Assembly (NCBI GenBank): GCA_011317545.1
Contig: WUJK01000003.1
Span: 2,604,001 to 2,668,000 of the forward strand
DNA from: Coniella vitis
Lineage: Eukaryota; Ascomycota; Sordariomycetes; Diaporthales; Schizoparmaceae
Direction of reading: 5' to 3'
Length of the DNA stretch: 64,000 nt
This document shows, in pieces, positions 45,998 through 57,799 of this stretch. How positions within the stretch are numbered: position 1 is the first letter of the stretch; every line of letters begins with the position of its first letter. Below the pieces are notes generated by a model that had not been told where the DNA came from, did no database searches, and was given only the letters and a program-made list of their open reading frames with translations. Position numbers and translations under genes: made by a program.

Positions 45998-48900
45998 TTA
46001 GTTGACTCCAGTGGTGTTTGATCCAGATCTTGGTTCTGTGTCCATAGTTTTGCGCTGGCGGTTAAGTGCATATGCTCCTTCAACGTAGGTTGTCTGCAAG
46101 TCATTTACCGAACAGGATGATCCCATGGCCCGAATCGTTGACATGTTAAATGTAAGTGGTGTCTTAACCCGCCGCCAATCGTATCCCATAAAGGCAGTCT
46201 TCATTCTCTCTGCCAAGACGGCCTTCCGAGTGAATGGATCTCTTAAAAGCCGGTCTCGCGGCCGTTTCTTTTCTTTACGGCCATATACTCGCGCAACGGC
46301 TTTAAGTGCGTCCCGCTCCCATTGTTGCAAGCCTGGTTCCGCATCAACCTGCAGTTCGAAGTTACGGAGACGCAAACTGTTATATGGAACCATCAACCAT
46401 GAGCGTACCGCTTGTTGTATAGTTTGGTTGAATATTCCAAGAGCTTCCGCAAGTCTGACTTCGCGCTGGGTGATTTGAAGAGCTGGACTTTTGGTGGCAG
46501 CATTTGTCGGAGCTGTCACAGAAGAATGATCATGGACCTCAGCAAGACAACGCGGACTTGGAATCTGCGAACGAGGTGGAGGCGCAATGCTGTCACAGAT
46601 CGAAGCCGGCTGTGCCTGCCGCTCCAAATCGTTTGCATCTGGCGTGGCTTTGTCACCAACCCCATGCCGACTGGCTACAGTCTCCGAAATAACAGCCCGA
46701 GCCAGGGCGTCTCGTTGGTCGTCTTGCTCATCCTCTGTGTCAGAGGGGTCTGTCATCGGCTGGTCTTCGTCGAAGTATTGAGTGTCCTCTGCAGACCGTA
46801 TCGCGGGCACAAATGGTGGGCTGAGCTGATGAAGCCTGTCCTAAGGCAGATCTCTGAACCATTTGTGTGCCTTTATATCCTCTGCATCATACGGAAAGAC
46901 AAAATTTCTTTGATAGACAGACGTTCCATTGCCACCAAGTGATTGACGTGAATTATAGAGCATGCTGTCGTACTGGTAACGTCGACTGCACAGGCGTGTT
47001 TCCTTATCCTGGAGGAGGCTCGCAATGAGGTTTTGACAGCGACCGGATACAGAAGGGCGAACCGGAAATGAGAAGGTCGATCGATGGTTCTGCACAAATC
47101 ATCAAGGTCAGAAATTCCAAGGGATACATGGAAGAGGTTGGGGCAGGGAACAAAAAGTTGGAACAAGCTCACCAGAATATTCTGCTTTGTCTGCTGCCTT
47201 CCTTGATCAGACAGAAACGGCGTATGGCCGTATATGCATTCAAACAGAATCACACCAATACTCCACCAGTCGCAGCGGCCATCATACGAGGCGCCTTGAA
47301 TCACCTCCGGGGCCATGTATTGGCTCGTTCCCACGACTGACTTGGCTGACTCTCGCAAGCCGCATCGATTGCGCCATTGCAACAACGGCTCGCCATCCCA
47401 CAAATTCTTCTTTTCGTGTTTTTGCAGCCCTGCAGTGACATGGGGGCTACATAGTAGTCCATGAGCAAGTTGTTGCGCGTCTTGTCGATCTTGGTCGTCG
47501 CCCTCGACCTTGAGGTTCAGCGTCCGTATGACCGAGTAGCGGCTGGCATGGTAATAAGAGGTGTCGTGGGACCAATGGCCGTCAAAAGCAAGCCCAAAAT
47601 CCGATATTTTCAGATGTCCCGTGGCTGAGATAAGAAAATTGTCTGGTTTGATGTCACGATGGACACAGCGCAGAGCATGAGCCTCTTCGACACATGCAAT
47701 CATCTCGGCTATGTAGAACCGTGCAACATGCTCGGTCAAAATGTTCTCACGGATGAGAAGACCCAGAAAGTCTCCGCCCGGCATATAGTCCATGACCAAG
47801 TACAAATTGACAGCGTCTTGAAAACTCGAGATGAGTGGAACAATCCTATTTATGAATATGTGGTTAGCAACTATCGTTAAAGAGGCTTGGAAAGTAAGCA
47901 TACCATCGGGATCCCTCTGAAGCAACAAGAAAATCTCTTTCCGCTCTGAGATGGCCTTCTTGGCTGGTTCGAATCATGCTAGATTTGCGAATGACTTTCA
48001 TTGCGTAGACCTTTTTCTGGGTAGGACTATCACCTGGCTTCCACTTTTCCCGGACAAGTTTGACCACACCAAAACTCCCCTTTCCAAGAGCTTTGATGGG
48101 TTGGTAGGCATTGCAGTAAGACGGAGGTCCACCCTCTCCTCCAGCCAAGGCTTTGATGGTGCGGGCCTTTAATGCCCGTGCAAGGCGCAAATGGTTCGTT
48201 TCGTTTTCGTAGAATTGGGCTCGCAGGACATTCTTGGTTTCGACAGATACTGTATCGCCTGTCCGCCATAGCTCATTCTGCAGCAAGAAAAACCGCCTTT
48301 CTCGCGATGTGGGAGTCGTAAAGGCCTCGTTGTAGTATGTCTCGAGGAATATCTTGGCGGCAGCGGCCTTTTCTGCGGTGACAACAGTAACACTGACCAC
48401 GACTTCCTTCTTCTCTTTGATGGTGTCAAGATTGGAATGGCATGCTGTATCGTTCACAGCTAATGGTGGATGCTGATGAGTCTTCCATCTTATCAAAGGA
48501 CTCTTCTTCTCTGAAGAGCGATCCTTGCTGGACGACTTTTTGGACTCGACGGACGTTTTACCAGTTGAGTCGGACTGTTTGACGGTGTATATGCTGGAAT
48601 TTGGGCTGGAAGTTGACGCTGTGTTTGCTGACTTCCAGATTCCCTGGGCAGAAGCTGAAGAGCGATGAATAGGTCCAGCCTCCTAGGACTGCAGAGAAGG
48701 TCTCCTCGTGATGATAGGCCGTCGAACGGTAGTGGTCGGTTCAAAGGAGGGCCGGAAGAGGGTCGATGCCATTTTCTTGAGGCCCAGGTTCAAGTCAGCT
48801 TTGAATAACGCCGTACGAGGCTCTTGCTTCGATAGCTGTCGCTTAGTGATGATAGTTGGTCGGGTTGTGACAGAATCAATCTGATCTTCAGCAGTCTCAG

Positions 48901-49152
48901 CAAAACCTCTAATAGTTCAAAGGATGCGGATAAGTCTATTCGTTATGATTTTCACCATCAAGGCGAGGTAAGCTGTGACGAATACTAACGTTGACTCTGA
49001 CTTGCCACGGACTTGAATACAGATACTAACTTTGAGCTCTGGCGACGTAGCTTGAGAGGCCGTATTTGGTCGAATTCTGGCGAGCGAGAAGCCCCCATGC
49101 CGGCCACGGTCGAAGCCAAGTTGCTATCGTCCTGTGATTGCGCCCTGTCCAT
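45998..49152 (-). CDS. puk1: NDR-family Ser/Thr kinase with two in-frame UAG codons (PUK1/stk-21-like, probable A-to-I edited gene)
   Basis: Four exons: 49152-49031, 48908-47904, 47845-47173 and 47089-45998. Introns are 122, 58 and 83 bp, and all phases agree. There are 964 codons including the final stop. UAGs interrupt codon 116 (48685-48683) and codon 683 (46843-46841). The rest is intact. An NDR-type Mob-binding region (KIFLETYYNEAFTTPTSRERR) precedes the P-loop GKGSFG (about 316), the AMK lysine, HRDIKPDN (438), DFG (458), an NDR-like insert, and GTSQYMAPE (549). The AGC tail reads MKTAFMGYDWRRV near 900. NDR kinases have Trp where the second UAG lies (DLP-stop-DRLH versus IPWDRLH). In Fusarium graminearum, PUK1 is a perithecium-specific kinase whose UAGs in the kinase domain are edited to UGG. 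Orthology is my inference; a decayed pseudogene is the main alternative. Confidence 0.85.
46841..46843 (-). other. puk1: In-frame UAG at kinase codon 683, candidate A-to-I editing site
   Basis: Reads DLP-UAG-DRLHQL, where NDR kinases have Trp. Editing of the A to inosine would give UGG (Trp). The UAG lies at loop positions 1-3 of a drawable hairpin: GCCT, loop UAGGAC, AGGC. The flanking reading frame is open for 82 codons before it and 280 after it. Confidence 0.75.
48683..48685 (-). other. puk1: In-frame UAG at kinase codon 116, candidate A-to-I editing site
   Basis: Reads PSLQS-UAG-EAGPIHRSS in the N-terminal region. UGG would restore a Trp. A hairpin CAG(U)CC, loop UAGGA, GGCUG places the A at the second loop position. 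The upstream part of the exon and exon 1 splice in frame onto this segment. Confidence 0.65.
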
Positions 49153-50019
49153 CTCGCTGTATACAAGTGTTGGACGCGAATGAAAGTTGTTTCAAGAAAT
49201 GGTATGCTCAACGGTAGAATAAAACAAGAAATGAAATGAACGCATCTGTTCAGTCTCATGCCAGGAAATGCCCAGAGCGAGAGGCTGGGAAGACTGATGC
49301 GGGAGGCCAAAGAGGGACAGAAATTGCCGCCAAGCGGCATATCATCCTTATGTTTCAATAACAACTTGGGTAAGCTCGTTCTTGCTTCATTAGTCGAAAA
49401 GCACCCGGTCCATCATAGGCAACCCCCACGCTCATCTCCGAGTGTTACTACCGTTCCAGGACCATGTTCAGTTGCCTGTCCAGGGAGAGCTACGTCAAAC
49501 ACTTGCGTCGACGCTCAGTGTACTCGTGTATAACAATTGCCACTGGCTGCTATGACATGAATCTACAAGACAGCGGACCAAGTGATGTTTTGATCAAGAA
49601 ATTTATTCAGAAGCTTGGCTTGCCCGGGCTATCCGCGGCAATTTAGCATGACGAAAACTCCATACATAACATCAAAGGGAATTTAGAAATAGCCAGACCA
49701 TGTACGCCGCCCATATGCAATGTAGACCTCGTCATCCCCTCCGAGGATATCTGCTTCCCGTGTCCGCAATGGCCGGATCCTCGCAGACCACGTCTAGGTC
49801 AGAAGACTCCGTTGCTGTAATCAACAAATAGCTAGCACCCCGAGGTTCAGCCCACGCAAACGTGTCGAGATAGTCATGTAAGCGACTTTCGTAGTCTCTG
49901 CCATGAGAACGTCCGGATAACCACTCGCACTCTTGCTCCCCCTCCTTTTTTTGTTCCCATCCATTACACCATGAAAGATGAATTCCCGTACAAGTCTCAA
50001 CCCTAACATTGACAGGTCC
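49153..50019. other. Intergenic region kinase / FKBP
   Basis: No gene is supported. It contains the kinase promoter and the 3' flank of the FKBP gene; the 91-codon plus frame at 49258 lacks a domain. Confidence 0.5.
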
Positions 50020-51761
50020 TTACTTGATCTCCAACAGCTTGACATCGAAGATCAAGGTGCTGTTGCCGGGAATGCCTGGCAGGCTCTTGCTGCCGTAGGC
50101 CTTGCTGGCAGGGATAGTCAAGCGACGCTCGCCTCCAATGGCCATGCCCTTGACGCCGATATCCCAGCCTTCAATGACCTCACCCTTGCCCAGCTTGAAA
50201 GAGAAAGGAGGACCCTTCTTGTTGGCTAGAAAGATCTATTAGCATGTTGGCCTTCCCACAACGGTTAGTGTGTTCAAAGGGAGCTCACCGTCAAAGATCT
50301 TGCCGTTCTCAAGCTTGCCAATGTAGCGCATACCAACCTTGTCGCCAGGCTTGGCGGTGCGGCCGGTACCAACCTTGCGGTCATCGATAGTCACACCCTT
50401 CTCAACACGGATGCTGCTGGCAGGCTTCTTGGCCTTGTCGGCCTGCTTAGCCTTCTCAGCAGAGGAGCCAGTAGGACCTTGCTCCAGGTTCTTGGCGAAC
50501 TGGACCTTCTTGTCGGACTTGGGAGTTTCCTTCTCGGCGGCGACAGCCTTGCCCTCGTTGTTCTTGAGCTTCTTTGCTTGCTTCTTGCTTAGCTTAGGCT
50601 CCTCCTTGGCAATGAGCTCATCAAGTCCACCGGCTTCCTCAGCGACGCGCTTGTTCTTGCCCTTCTTAGCAGTATCGACCAGCTTGGGTGCCTCCTCCTC
50701 ATCAGTGTCGATTTCCTCCACGCGACCGGCACCGTCAATGTCATCCAACTCGTCCTCCGAATCGTCGCCAATGAGGTCCTCCATTCCAGGGGGCAAATCG
50801 TACTCGTCATCCTCGTCCTCCTCGTCGCTGTCAGAGGCGTTCTCTTCGTCAAAGACGTAGTTTCCGGTAAGGAATACGGTGTGGGTGCCGGAGTTGACGA
50901 AGAAGGCCTTCTCGCCCTCGCCAACGGTCAAGTCAATGGGCTGCTGGCAGTGCTGTTGACAGAATAAATTAGTTTGGGCGCAAAAGACGATTCTGAGAGG
51001 GGTATGCTTACAGTCTCGGGATCGAGGGTGCAGATAGCGAACTGCTGCAGATCCATCTCCTGCAGCTCGTCCTCATCCTCCGACTCGTCCTCCGATTCCT
51101 CCTCGTCATCCTCGGTAGGAACAGCCTTTGCCTTGCCCTTACCGGCACCAGCCTTTGCGCCGTTGGTCTTCTTGCCCTTCTTCTTCTGCTCGGGCTCGTC
51201 ATCGACCATCTCCTCATCGGACTCGTCGTCCTTGGTAGCATCGAGGAGCTCCTTGAGGGCAGCAGCCCGCATAGCCTTCTTGGACTTGCTGGGGTCGCTA
51301 GGACCGCCATTTGCCTCCTCGTCGTCCTCATCCTCGGAGTCATCCTCATCACCCTCACCAGCAAGCAATTGGCGCAGATACTCATCATCGTCCTCCTCGG
51401 AATCGTCATCAAGCTGGGTGTCGTCCAGGGCCTGCTTGATGAGCTTGAGGGTGGAACGGGGTCGGCGAGCCTCGCTGCTGTCCTCGACCTCCTCGGTAGG
51501 GTCAATGGCAGCCATGGTCAGGTGAATCTGTTCTTGTTAGCGCGTGGAAACAGGGCTGGCTGCCACGGTTGGGCGTGTCGCGCGCATGGTCGCAACGCGC
51601 AGATCATGATAAACAGAAGAGAATATGTTCAAGGGATGTTGATAGTCAAGGAGTAGTGGGATTGCACTCACGGTCACGCGGCCAGACTGGGTCACAGGGA
51701 CCAAGATGTCGCCCGGAGGGACCTCGAGCCCGAAGAGGGCAACAGGCTGCAGAGGGGCCAT
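50020..51761 (-). CDS. fpr4: Nucleolar FK506-binding peptidyl-prolyl isomerase (Fpr3/Fpr4, FKBP39 type)
   Basis: Four exons: 51761-51672, 51527-51012, 50952-50289 and 50225-50020, 491 aa. Introns are 144, 59 and 63 bp, and phases are consistent. Exon 1 (MAPLQPVALFGLEVPPGD) and the start of exon 2 (RVTIHLTMAAIDP) form the nucleoplasmin-like N-terminal fold. Long Asp/Glu and Lys-rich stretches follow (LQEMDLQQF and HCQQPIDLTVGEGE lie between them), as in nucleolar histone-binding FKBPs. The C-terminal FKBP domain begins near RVEKGVTIDDRKVG and contains MRYIGKLENGKIFD, KLGKGEVIEGWD and IPASKAYGS, ending LIFDVKLLEIK. It catalyses prolyl isomerisation, including in histone H3/H4 tails, and acts as an rDNA chromatin chaperone. 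Starting at the inner MAAIDP alone would lose part of the N-terminal fold. Confidence 0.94.
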
Positions 51762-54066
51762 GATGGTTGGTATTGGAGAAAAAGATTGATGAGGTACAAA
51801 AGGATGAATTATAAGGAGTAAAGACAGGCAGACCAAACCGAACCAAAATGGTGGTATCACAAAATAAGAGGGGTGCTGCGCGCGGATGGAAAGTGAAGAA
51901 AACTTGTCAGCTTTAACTTGCAGCGGGAAGGGAAAGAGGCAACAGCCCGTCGCAACATGACCCTGCCTCGAAATTTTGAAAAAGCTAGACCCGCCGATAA
52001 CGATAAGCCTCGCCTCGCCTCCGCCTCGCCTTGCCGCACTCCAGTGCAGCCAATGAAAGCGAATCGCAATGATAAATGATAGAAAACTTAATAAGCGACC
52101 CAATATCCGCATACCTCGTCCCGTTGGCTTCCAACACGTCTCTCCTTCTACTTGATGGCGTGTATGGACACTCGTTTCTAAACAGCACAATTGCAGCAAT
52201 TTCGTATTTGGCTTTCAGTCAGCGCCGCTCACCCTAGCCTTGTTTTTGTCTCGCTTGGCATGTTTTGCTGAAGCATCAATTGCTACTTTCTTCCATTTGG
52301 AAATGCTACTTTGGACGCCATGAGGTTATTGGTCCTTTTGCAAGTCATCTTCAGGAAGGCCGGTTTGGGCCGAAACAATTCATTGAATCAGCTCAGCAGG
52401 ATGAATCGACATACCCCACTGTGTATAGCAACCCTCACAGCATACTGGTCGCTTGCGCCGAGGAATTGATATTGGTTGGAATATATGCCAACCTGAGGAA
52501 TTGTAGCGTCTCGTTCTCTGCACTCTTTTCCCTCGTTCTTTCTGCTCCCGTTTCCTACTGCAACTGTGGTCTTTTTTTCTTGTCTTGTTGTTTCACTATG
52601 TTGTCTTCCACTGCTGTCGACTCACCACTGGCTCAGGTGGCGAAGTGCTGCCAAGAAATACTTAGTCTGGCTCATTGGCTGTCGTCAGAACGAAGTGTTT
52701 TCCCCTTACGGAGCTGGGAACGGGCCAAAGAGGCCTAGTGTGAATGTGCCAGTTGAGACTTTTATCGATGCTTACAACCGCTTGCTACGTCAACTCCATT
52801 CGAATCACTCCAATCCGCAAAGATGCGCTTGGCGAGCTGCCTGTCATCAATCTAGAGCACTGGAGGGGCTGGTCTCCTCCTGCTGCTAGCCATGTTCTCT
52901 TAGTCCGCCCGGCGGGCAGATGTCGGCGAGATACAGTTCCATTGCAGTCGCTGGACCGGCGCCGTCTCTTCGCTTCTCCGGAGAATCTCCTCGTCCTGCG
53001 GCCGGGCCAGGCTAAGGCGAGGAGTTGCATCTCATGGGTTGCGAAGACGTTGGCGAGTGCCAAGTGGGCCGGCCTGACGGGAAAAGAATCACATGCTTTC
53101 ATGCAAGTTTATTAGTACTGAGGCCTGTCAACCTTGCATTGCCAGTGAAACCCAGCGTTGTAGCAAGGACCATAGGCCCGGTGTCTACTATGTGCCAAAT
53201 TGAGATTGGTTTGTATGGAGCTCGGGGTATTTGGGCACGGAGTATGCAGCCCATATTGTGTACGTACTTACTTGGGCGCATGGCAGCAGCAAGGGAACCA
53301 GGCTTTGCATCCTTGGAAACCTGGGGTACATAGTGTCAAGGGTACTTGCATAAAGTATCTTGGTTTCTTTAGCAGTGGACAGTAAGTTGGATGGAAATTG
53401 GGGGCTCCTACTCTGTACCCCAACTCATCTCGCTGGTGAAACACAGGCAGCTGACTTGTCTTGCAGTAGACTGGCTGGCTGAAGCCTCCCTGATAGGCTC
53501 CTGCCCAACTATGTGAGAGGTTCAGGATCGGCCCGTCCACGGCGTTACGGGAGCAATGGCCTCTCTCACACTTGCCGCTTTTGTCCTCCAGCCCGTGGTT
53601 GTCTGCTGCCTTGTCCAGAGGCCTTTGCGATCCTATCGAGCCCATTGGCAATCTTGGGCACAGCCATTACATGGCGGGCTGCTCCCCCTCCACTCGACAC
53701 GCCTCCACGCTCGGGTGCTTCTCGGTTCTTTTACTACCTGGACCCTTCCAGACCATGGAATGAGGCACAGAAAGGCTGGCAGGGGCCATGAGCAAAGATG
53801 AACGGTGGCTGAAGGAGGCGACACAGCGTACAGCCCAAGCCTGTACTCACTTACTGACCTGCTGATTCGGTCGAAGCCAAAGCCAAATTACGGCCCCATC
53901 CTGCGATCCTTGGCAGTGCTATGTCTCCCAAAGGCTTTTGGTGAGACTGCTGGGCTACATAAGTCCGCAGCGATGCACCCTATCTTGGTTGGAATTTGCT
54001 GTCTTGGCTGTCCATGAAACCTCTTGGCTCTTGAGGTTGTGCTTCTTTCTCTCTTTTGCAAGAATC
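51762..54066. other. Intergenic region FKBP / amylase
   Basis: No gene is supported in 2.3 kb. The plus frames at 52265-52738 (157 codons) and 52566-52889 have a hydrophobic middle but no domain or convincing splice structure. It contains the FKBP promoter and the amylase promoter; a TATA-like element could be ctacataag near 53954. Confidence 0.45.
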
Positions 54067-56462
54067 ATGTCGCCAGCTTCTTTTCTGCGTCCTCTTGTGG
54101 CAGCGCTGCTGGCAACTCCCATTGTCTGTCTGACCCCCGCAGAATGGCGTTCCCAGAGCATCTACCAAGTCATGACCGACCGCTTTGCGCGGACAGACCT
54201 TTCCACAACCGCCGCTTGTGATTCCTCGGAGGGCATCTACTGTGGCGGCACTTGGCAAGGGCTCATCAGCAAGCTCGATTATATCCAGGGCATGGGCTTC
54301 ACTGCCATATGGATATCGCCTTATGTGGCTCAACTGACTGGTGACACACCTGATGGCGAATCTTACCATGTAAGCGTCATCCTGCTTTTGTTATTCTCCC
54401 AAACAACCTTCGCGCTTGAGATGGCTTCTAAAGCAATTCTGCTCCATAGGGCTATTGGGCTCAAGACATATACTCTGTCAATTCAGCATTTGGCTCCGAA
54501 GGTGACTTGCAAGACCTCTCGTCCGCTTTGCACGACAGAGGCATGTATCTCATGCTCGACGTTGTCACCAACCACTTTGCTTATTATGGCTCTCCCTCAT
54601 CCATCGACTACGGCGTCTTCAACCCCTTCAACTCAGCCTCGTACTTTCACTCCTACTGTGCCATCGACTATGATAATATCGAGTCTATTCAGGTCTGCTG
54701 GGAAGGCGACACGACCGTGCCACTGCCCGATCTGGCGACGGAGGACGAGGACGTCTACAGTGTCTGGAATGACTGGATTGCCGATGTTGTCTCTACCTAT
54801 GGCATCGACGGCATCCGTCTCGACAGTGCTTATGAGGTTAACTACAATTTCACTAAGGCTTTCGAGGATGCCGCTGGCGTGTACCTTGTCGGCGAGGTAG
54901 ACGATGGCGACCCAGCTGTTGTCACGCCATACCAAAAATACATGAGCGGCGTGCTTAACTACCCTGCCTACTACTGGATTACCCAGGCCTTTGAGTCCAC
55001 CTCGGGCAGCATTTCCAATCTCGTCAACGGCATCAACACAATGAAAGCCGACACGGACACCACTCTTTACGGCTCTTTTCTGGAGAACCATGACAATCCC
55101 CGTTTCCCCTATTTGACGAGCGACTACGCCCTCGACAAGAGTGCCATTGCCTTCACCATGCTCGCCGACGGCATCCCCATCATCTACGAGGGCCAGGAGC
55201 AGCACTACAGCGGCGGCCCCGTTCCGGATAACAGAGAAGCCGTGTGGCTGTCGGGCTACGATACTACCGCGGAACTTTACACCTTCATCACACAGCTCAA
55301 CGCTATCCGTAGCTGGGCGATTTCCAAGGATTCGACCTGGGTCACTTACCAGGCCTGGCCCATCTACTCGGATTCGCACACAATTGGCATGCGTAAAGGT
55401 AGTACAGGACTGCAAATTGTTGGCGTGTACAGCAATGTCGGATCGAGCGGATCGACGACCGTCACTCTTCAGGCGGCCAACACGGGCTTCACGGCCGGCC
55501 AGGCTCTGACGGATGTCCTGAGCTGCACGGCCTTTACCGCAGACTCGAGTGGTGACTTGACCGTTTCAATTAGCTCAGGCGTGCCAAGGGTGTTTTACCC
55601 GACCGCAGCGCTCAGTGGCTCTTCAATTTGTGGTGAGTGAGAACGAATCGTTTCTGGTTGCATACGACCTTAATCGGGTATTGGTGAAAATCCTTGAGGG
55701 ATGTCAAAGGCAACCCTGGCCATGAGCAACCAAGGCTTTGCTTATTCCCAAATTTTCGAGTCTCACATATGTTTATTTCCTTTTGATCAATACTTCTCAG
55801 TTTGTATTTCCATTATTATTATTATATCTTGTGGAAATGTGGGCTCCAAAAAAGTCCATGTATTGCAAAGACACGTTTCTCTAAACTCTTATACAGGAGG
55901 CGGATCGACGACGACCACAACCGGCAGCTGTACCTCGAGCTCTGTGGCTGTCACCTTTGACGAACTCGTCACAACCACCTACGGCACGACCATTAAACTG
56001 TAAGTCTCCACACTTTTCGTACTGCAGCTTTGCACTCCTCTGGACCAAGTGCTACCCTTTCCATCTTTATCCCATTCCTTCCTTTCAGCCTGCATCTCAT
56101 CTCCACTACCGTTACCATACGCCAGTCCCAACCCTCTCTCTGATGGAGATGTGGGAGCCTAATCAGATCATTTCTTCCTACTCTTGTCTTCGTTTCGACT
56201 TCATCGCTTACAAAACAGCTCCGGGGACATTTCTGCACTTGGTGACTGGGACACCAGCGACGCCATAACCCTCAGCGCATCTGCCTACACGGCCAGCAAC
56301 CCGCTATGGGCCGTGACAGTCGACTTGGCCCCTGGAACCGTCGTTGAGTACAAGTACATTAACGTTGATAGCGCCGGCAACGTGACATGGGAGGCGGACC
56401 CGAATCATACTATTACAATCCCTTGTTCGGCCACGACGTTATCGAATAGCTGGCAAAGTTGA
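54067..56462 (+). CDS. Secreted GH13 alpha-amylase with C-terminal CBM20 starch-binding domain
   Basis: Four exons: 54067-54369, 54450-55632, 55897-55999 and 56219-56462. Introns are 80, 264 and 219 bp. The protein has 610 aa. A signal peptide (MSPASFLRPLVAALLATPIVC) precedes WRSQSIYQVMTDRFA. GH13 regions: I DVVTNH; II GIRLDSAYEV with nucleophile Asp; III VGEVDDGD with acid/base Glu; IV LENHDNPRF with the third Asp. A Gly/Ser/Thr linker (GGGSTTTTTGS) leads to the CBM20: VAVTFDELVTTTYG, then ISALGDWDTSDAITLSA and a conserved Trp-containing PLWAVTVDL, ending SNSWQS. It hydrolyses alpha-1,4 bonds in starch, with raw-starch binding through CBM20. Region II lacks the usual Lys-His pair (here Tyr-Glu), which may alter +1/+2 subsite preference. 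Without splicing the frame would stop just after GSSIC, losing the CBM20. Confidence 0.93.
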
Positions 56463-57799
56463 TTCACCACAGAGGTAGGAGAGCCTCAAGGTGCAAGGTA
56501 ATAACCTATATGAGTACTGCGGACTGGTGGCTGGAAATGGGCGTGCGATGGCATGAGGTGGAGATTGCCTCTGTTTCATGTATATACATATTTTAGGTTG
56601 ATATGCGTATATGCTTCCTTTGCTCAATCCAAAGACAATAGTGTTGGATTGAGCGGCCTATTACAAAGTCGACGATTCATTTTGAACAAGGGATCAATAC
56701 TCAGAGACCAAAGCGCAAAGTAAAAAAGGGGCCTACCATTCTTGCGATGCATGTTGAGATAAGCGTAAAAGGTAATTTTAAAAGGGAAGATGCAACTTTC
56801 TCCCGAAGTACTACCCACCCATGACCACCTACTATAACACACATTACTACGTACAAGGTAGAACAAGAAAGTGTGGAGCAGAGGACGCACAGGTAATCTA
56901 CAGTCCTGTCAGATAATACATGTATTGTTACTCCCTTCGCTCAACGGCCCAACCAAAGTCATATTATCCAATGGCCAAAGTAAAATAAACATTCTATGTT
57001 ATTGCCATGGTAGACTATCATCAGGTCATATGTCATTCATCAACAAAACAAGCAATCCATGTACTCTCAAATATCGAAGTACACGAAATAAACGCATCAA
57101 GATTAAAAAAAAAAAAGAGGAATTTTCCGACGTACAAAGAGTGTTAGCCCGCCTCGAGTTGTTTTATTATCATGCTCTGCTTGGGTTCCCAAAAGTAATT
57201 ATGCCAGGAATGCATATTAAGTAATTTACGTACTGTATACAGTAGTACTCCTGAAACATGAGTACGTGGTGTGTCCAACTTGGCAATGAATGTCGTTAGA
57301 AGTAAAATATACATAGTATGGGAACGACCGAGCTGGCGGCATGTTCCGTTCCAAAGACCACGAATATATATCCACCTACCTCTCAAAATACGATACACCG
57401 CTGGCTGCGTACGTAGACCTCTTCCTACAGGAACAATCAGGATCGATCAATCATTACAGCATAGTAGCTCACGGTGATCAAAGCTGGGTTCTCGGCACCG
57501 AGTTCAGTGACAGTAGTGATTGGGGAGTCTTTTTTTCTTCTTTTCTTCTTTTCCCTCCTTTTCCAAACGTCCTATCTATCCGGGCATTCCGTCGGATTGA
57601 ATGGTTCCAAAAAACATGTATCTGGTGTCGGTCTCCAGGGTGGTGACTCATTTGCCAGGGAATCAATCAGTTGAGTACATAAGGATGCTCATTGTGCCCG
57701 AACACATGCCCCATGCATATGTTTCGTCAGCCAAAAAACGTCTTTGCACAATAGACAATCCTGCAAGCCCGCTGCCATTCTTGCATGTGGCCAACCATA
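56463..57799. other. Convergent intergenic region amylase / Zn2Cys6 regulator
   Basis: No gene is supported in 1.3 kb of relatively AT-rich sequence. One nonamer copy lies at 57310-57318. Confidence 0.5.

Noticed and set aside
45998..49152. Kinase as a RIP-damaged pseudogene
   Set aside because: TGG to TAG fits a C-to-T change, but only two such stops exist and all motifs and splice sites are intact. Editing is preferred, though decay is not excluded.
52265..52738. 157-codon plus frame upstream of the amylase
   Set aside because: No domain, ordinary length for random sequence, no splice-supported extension.
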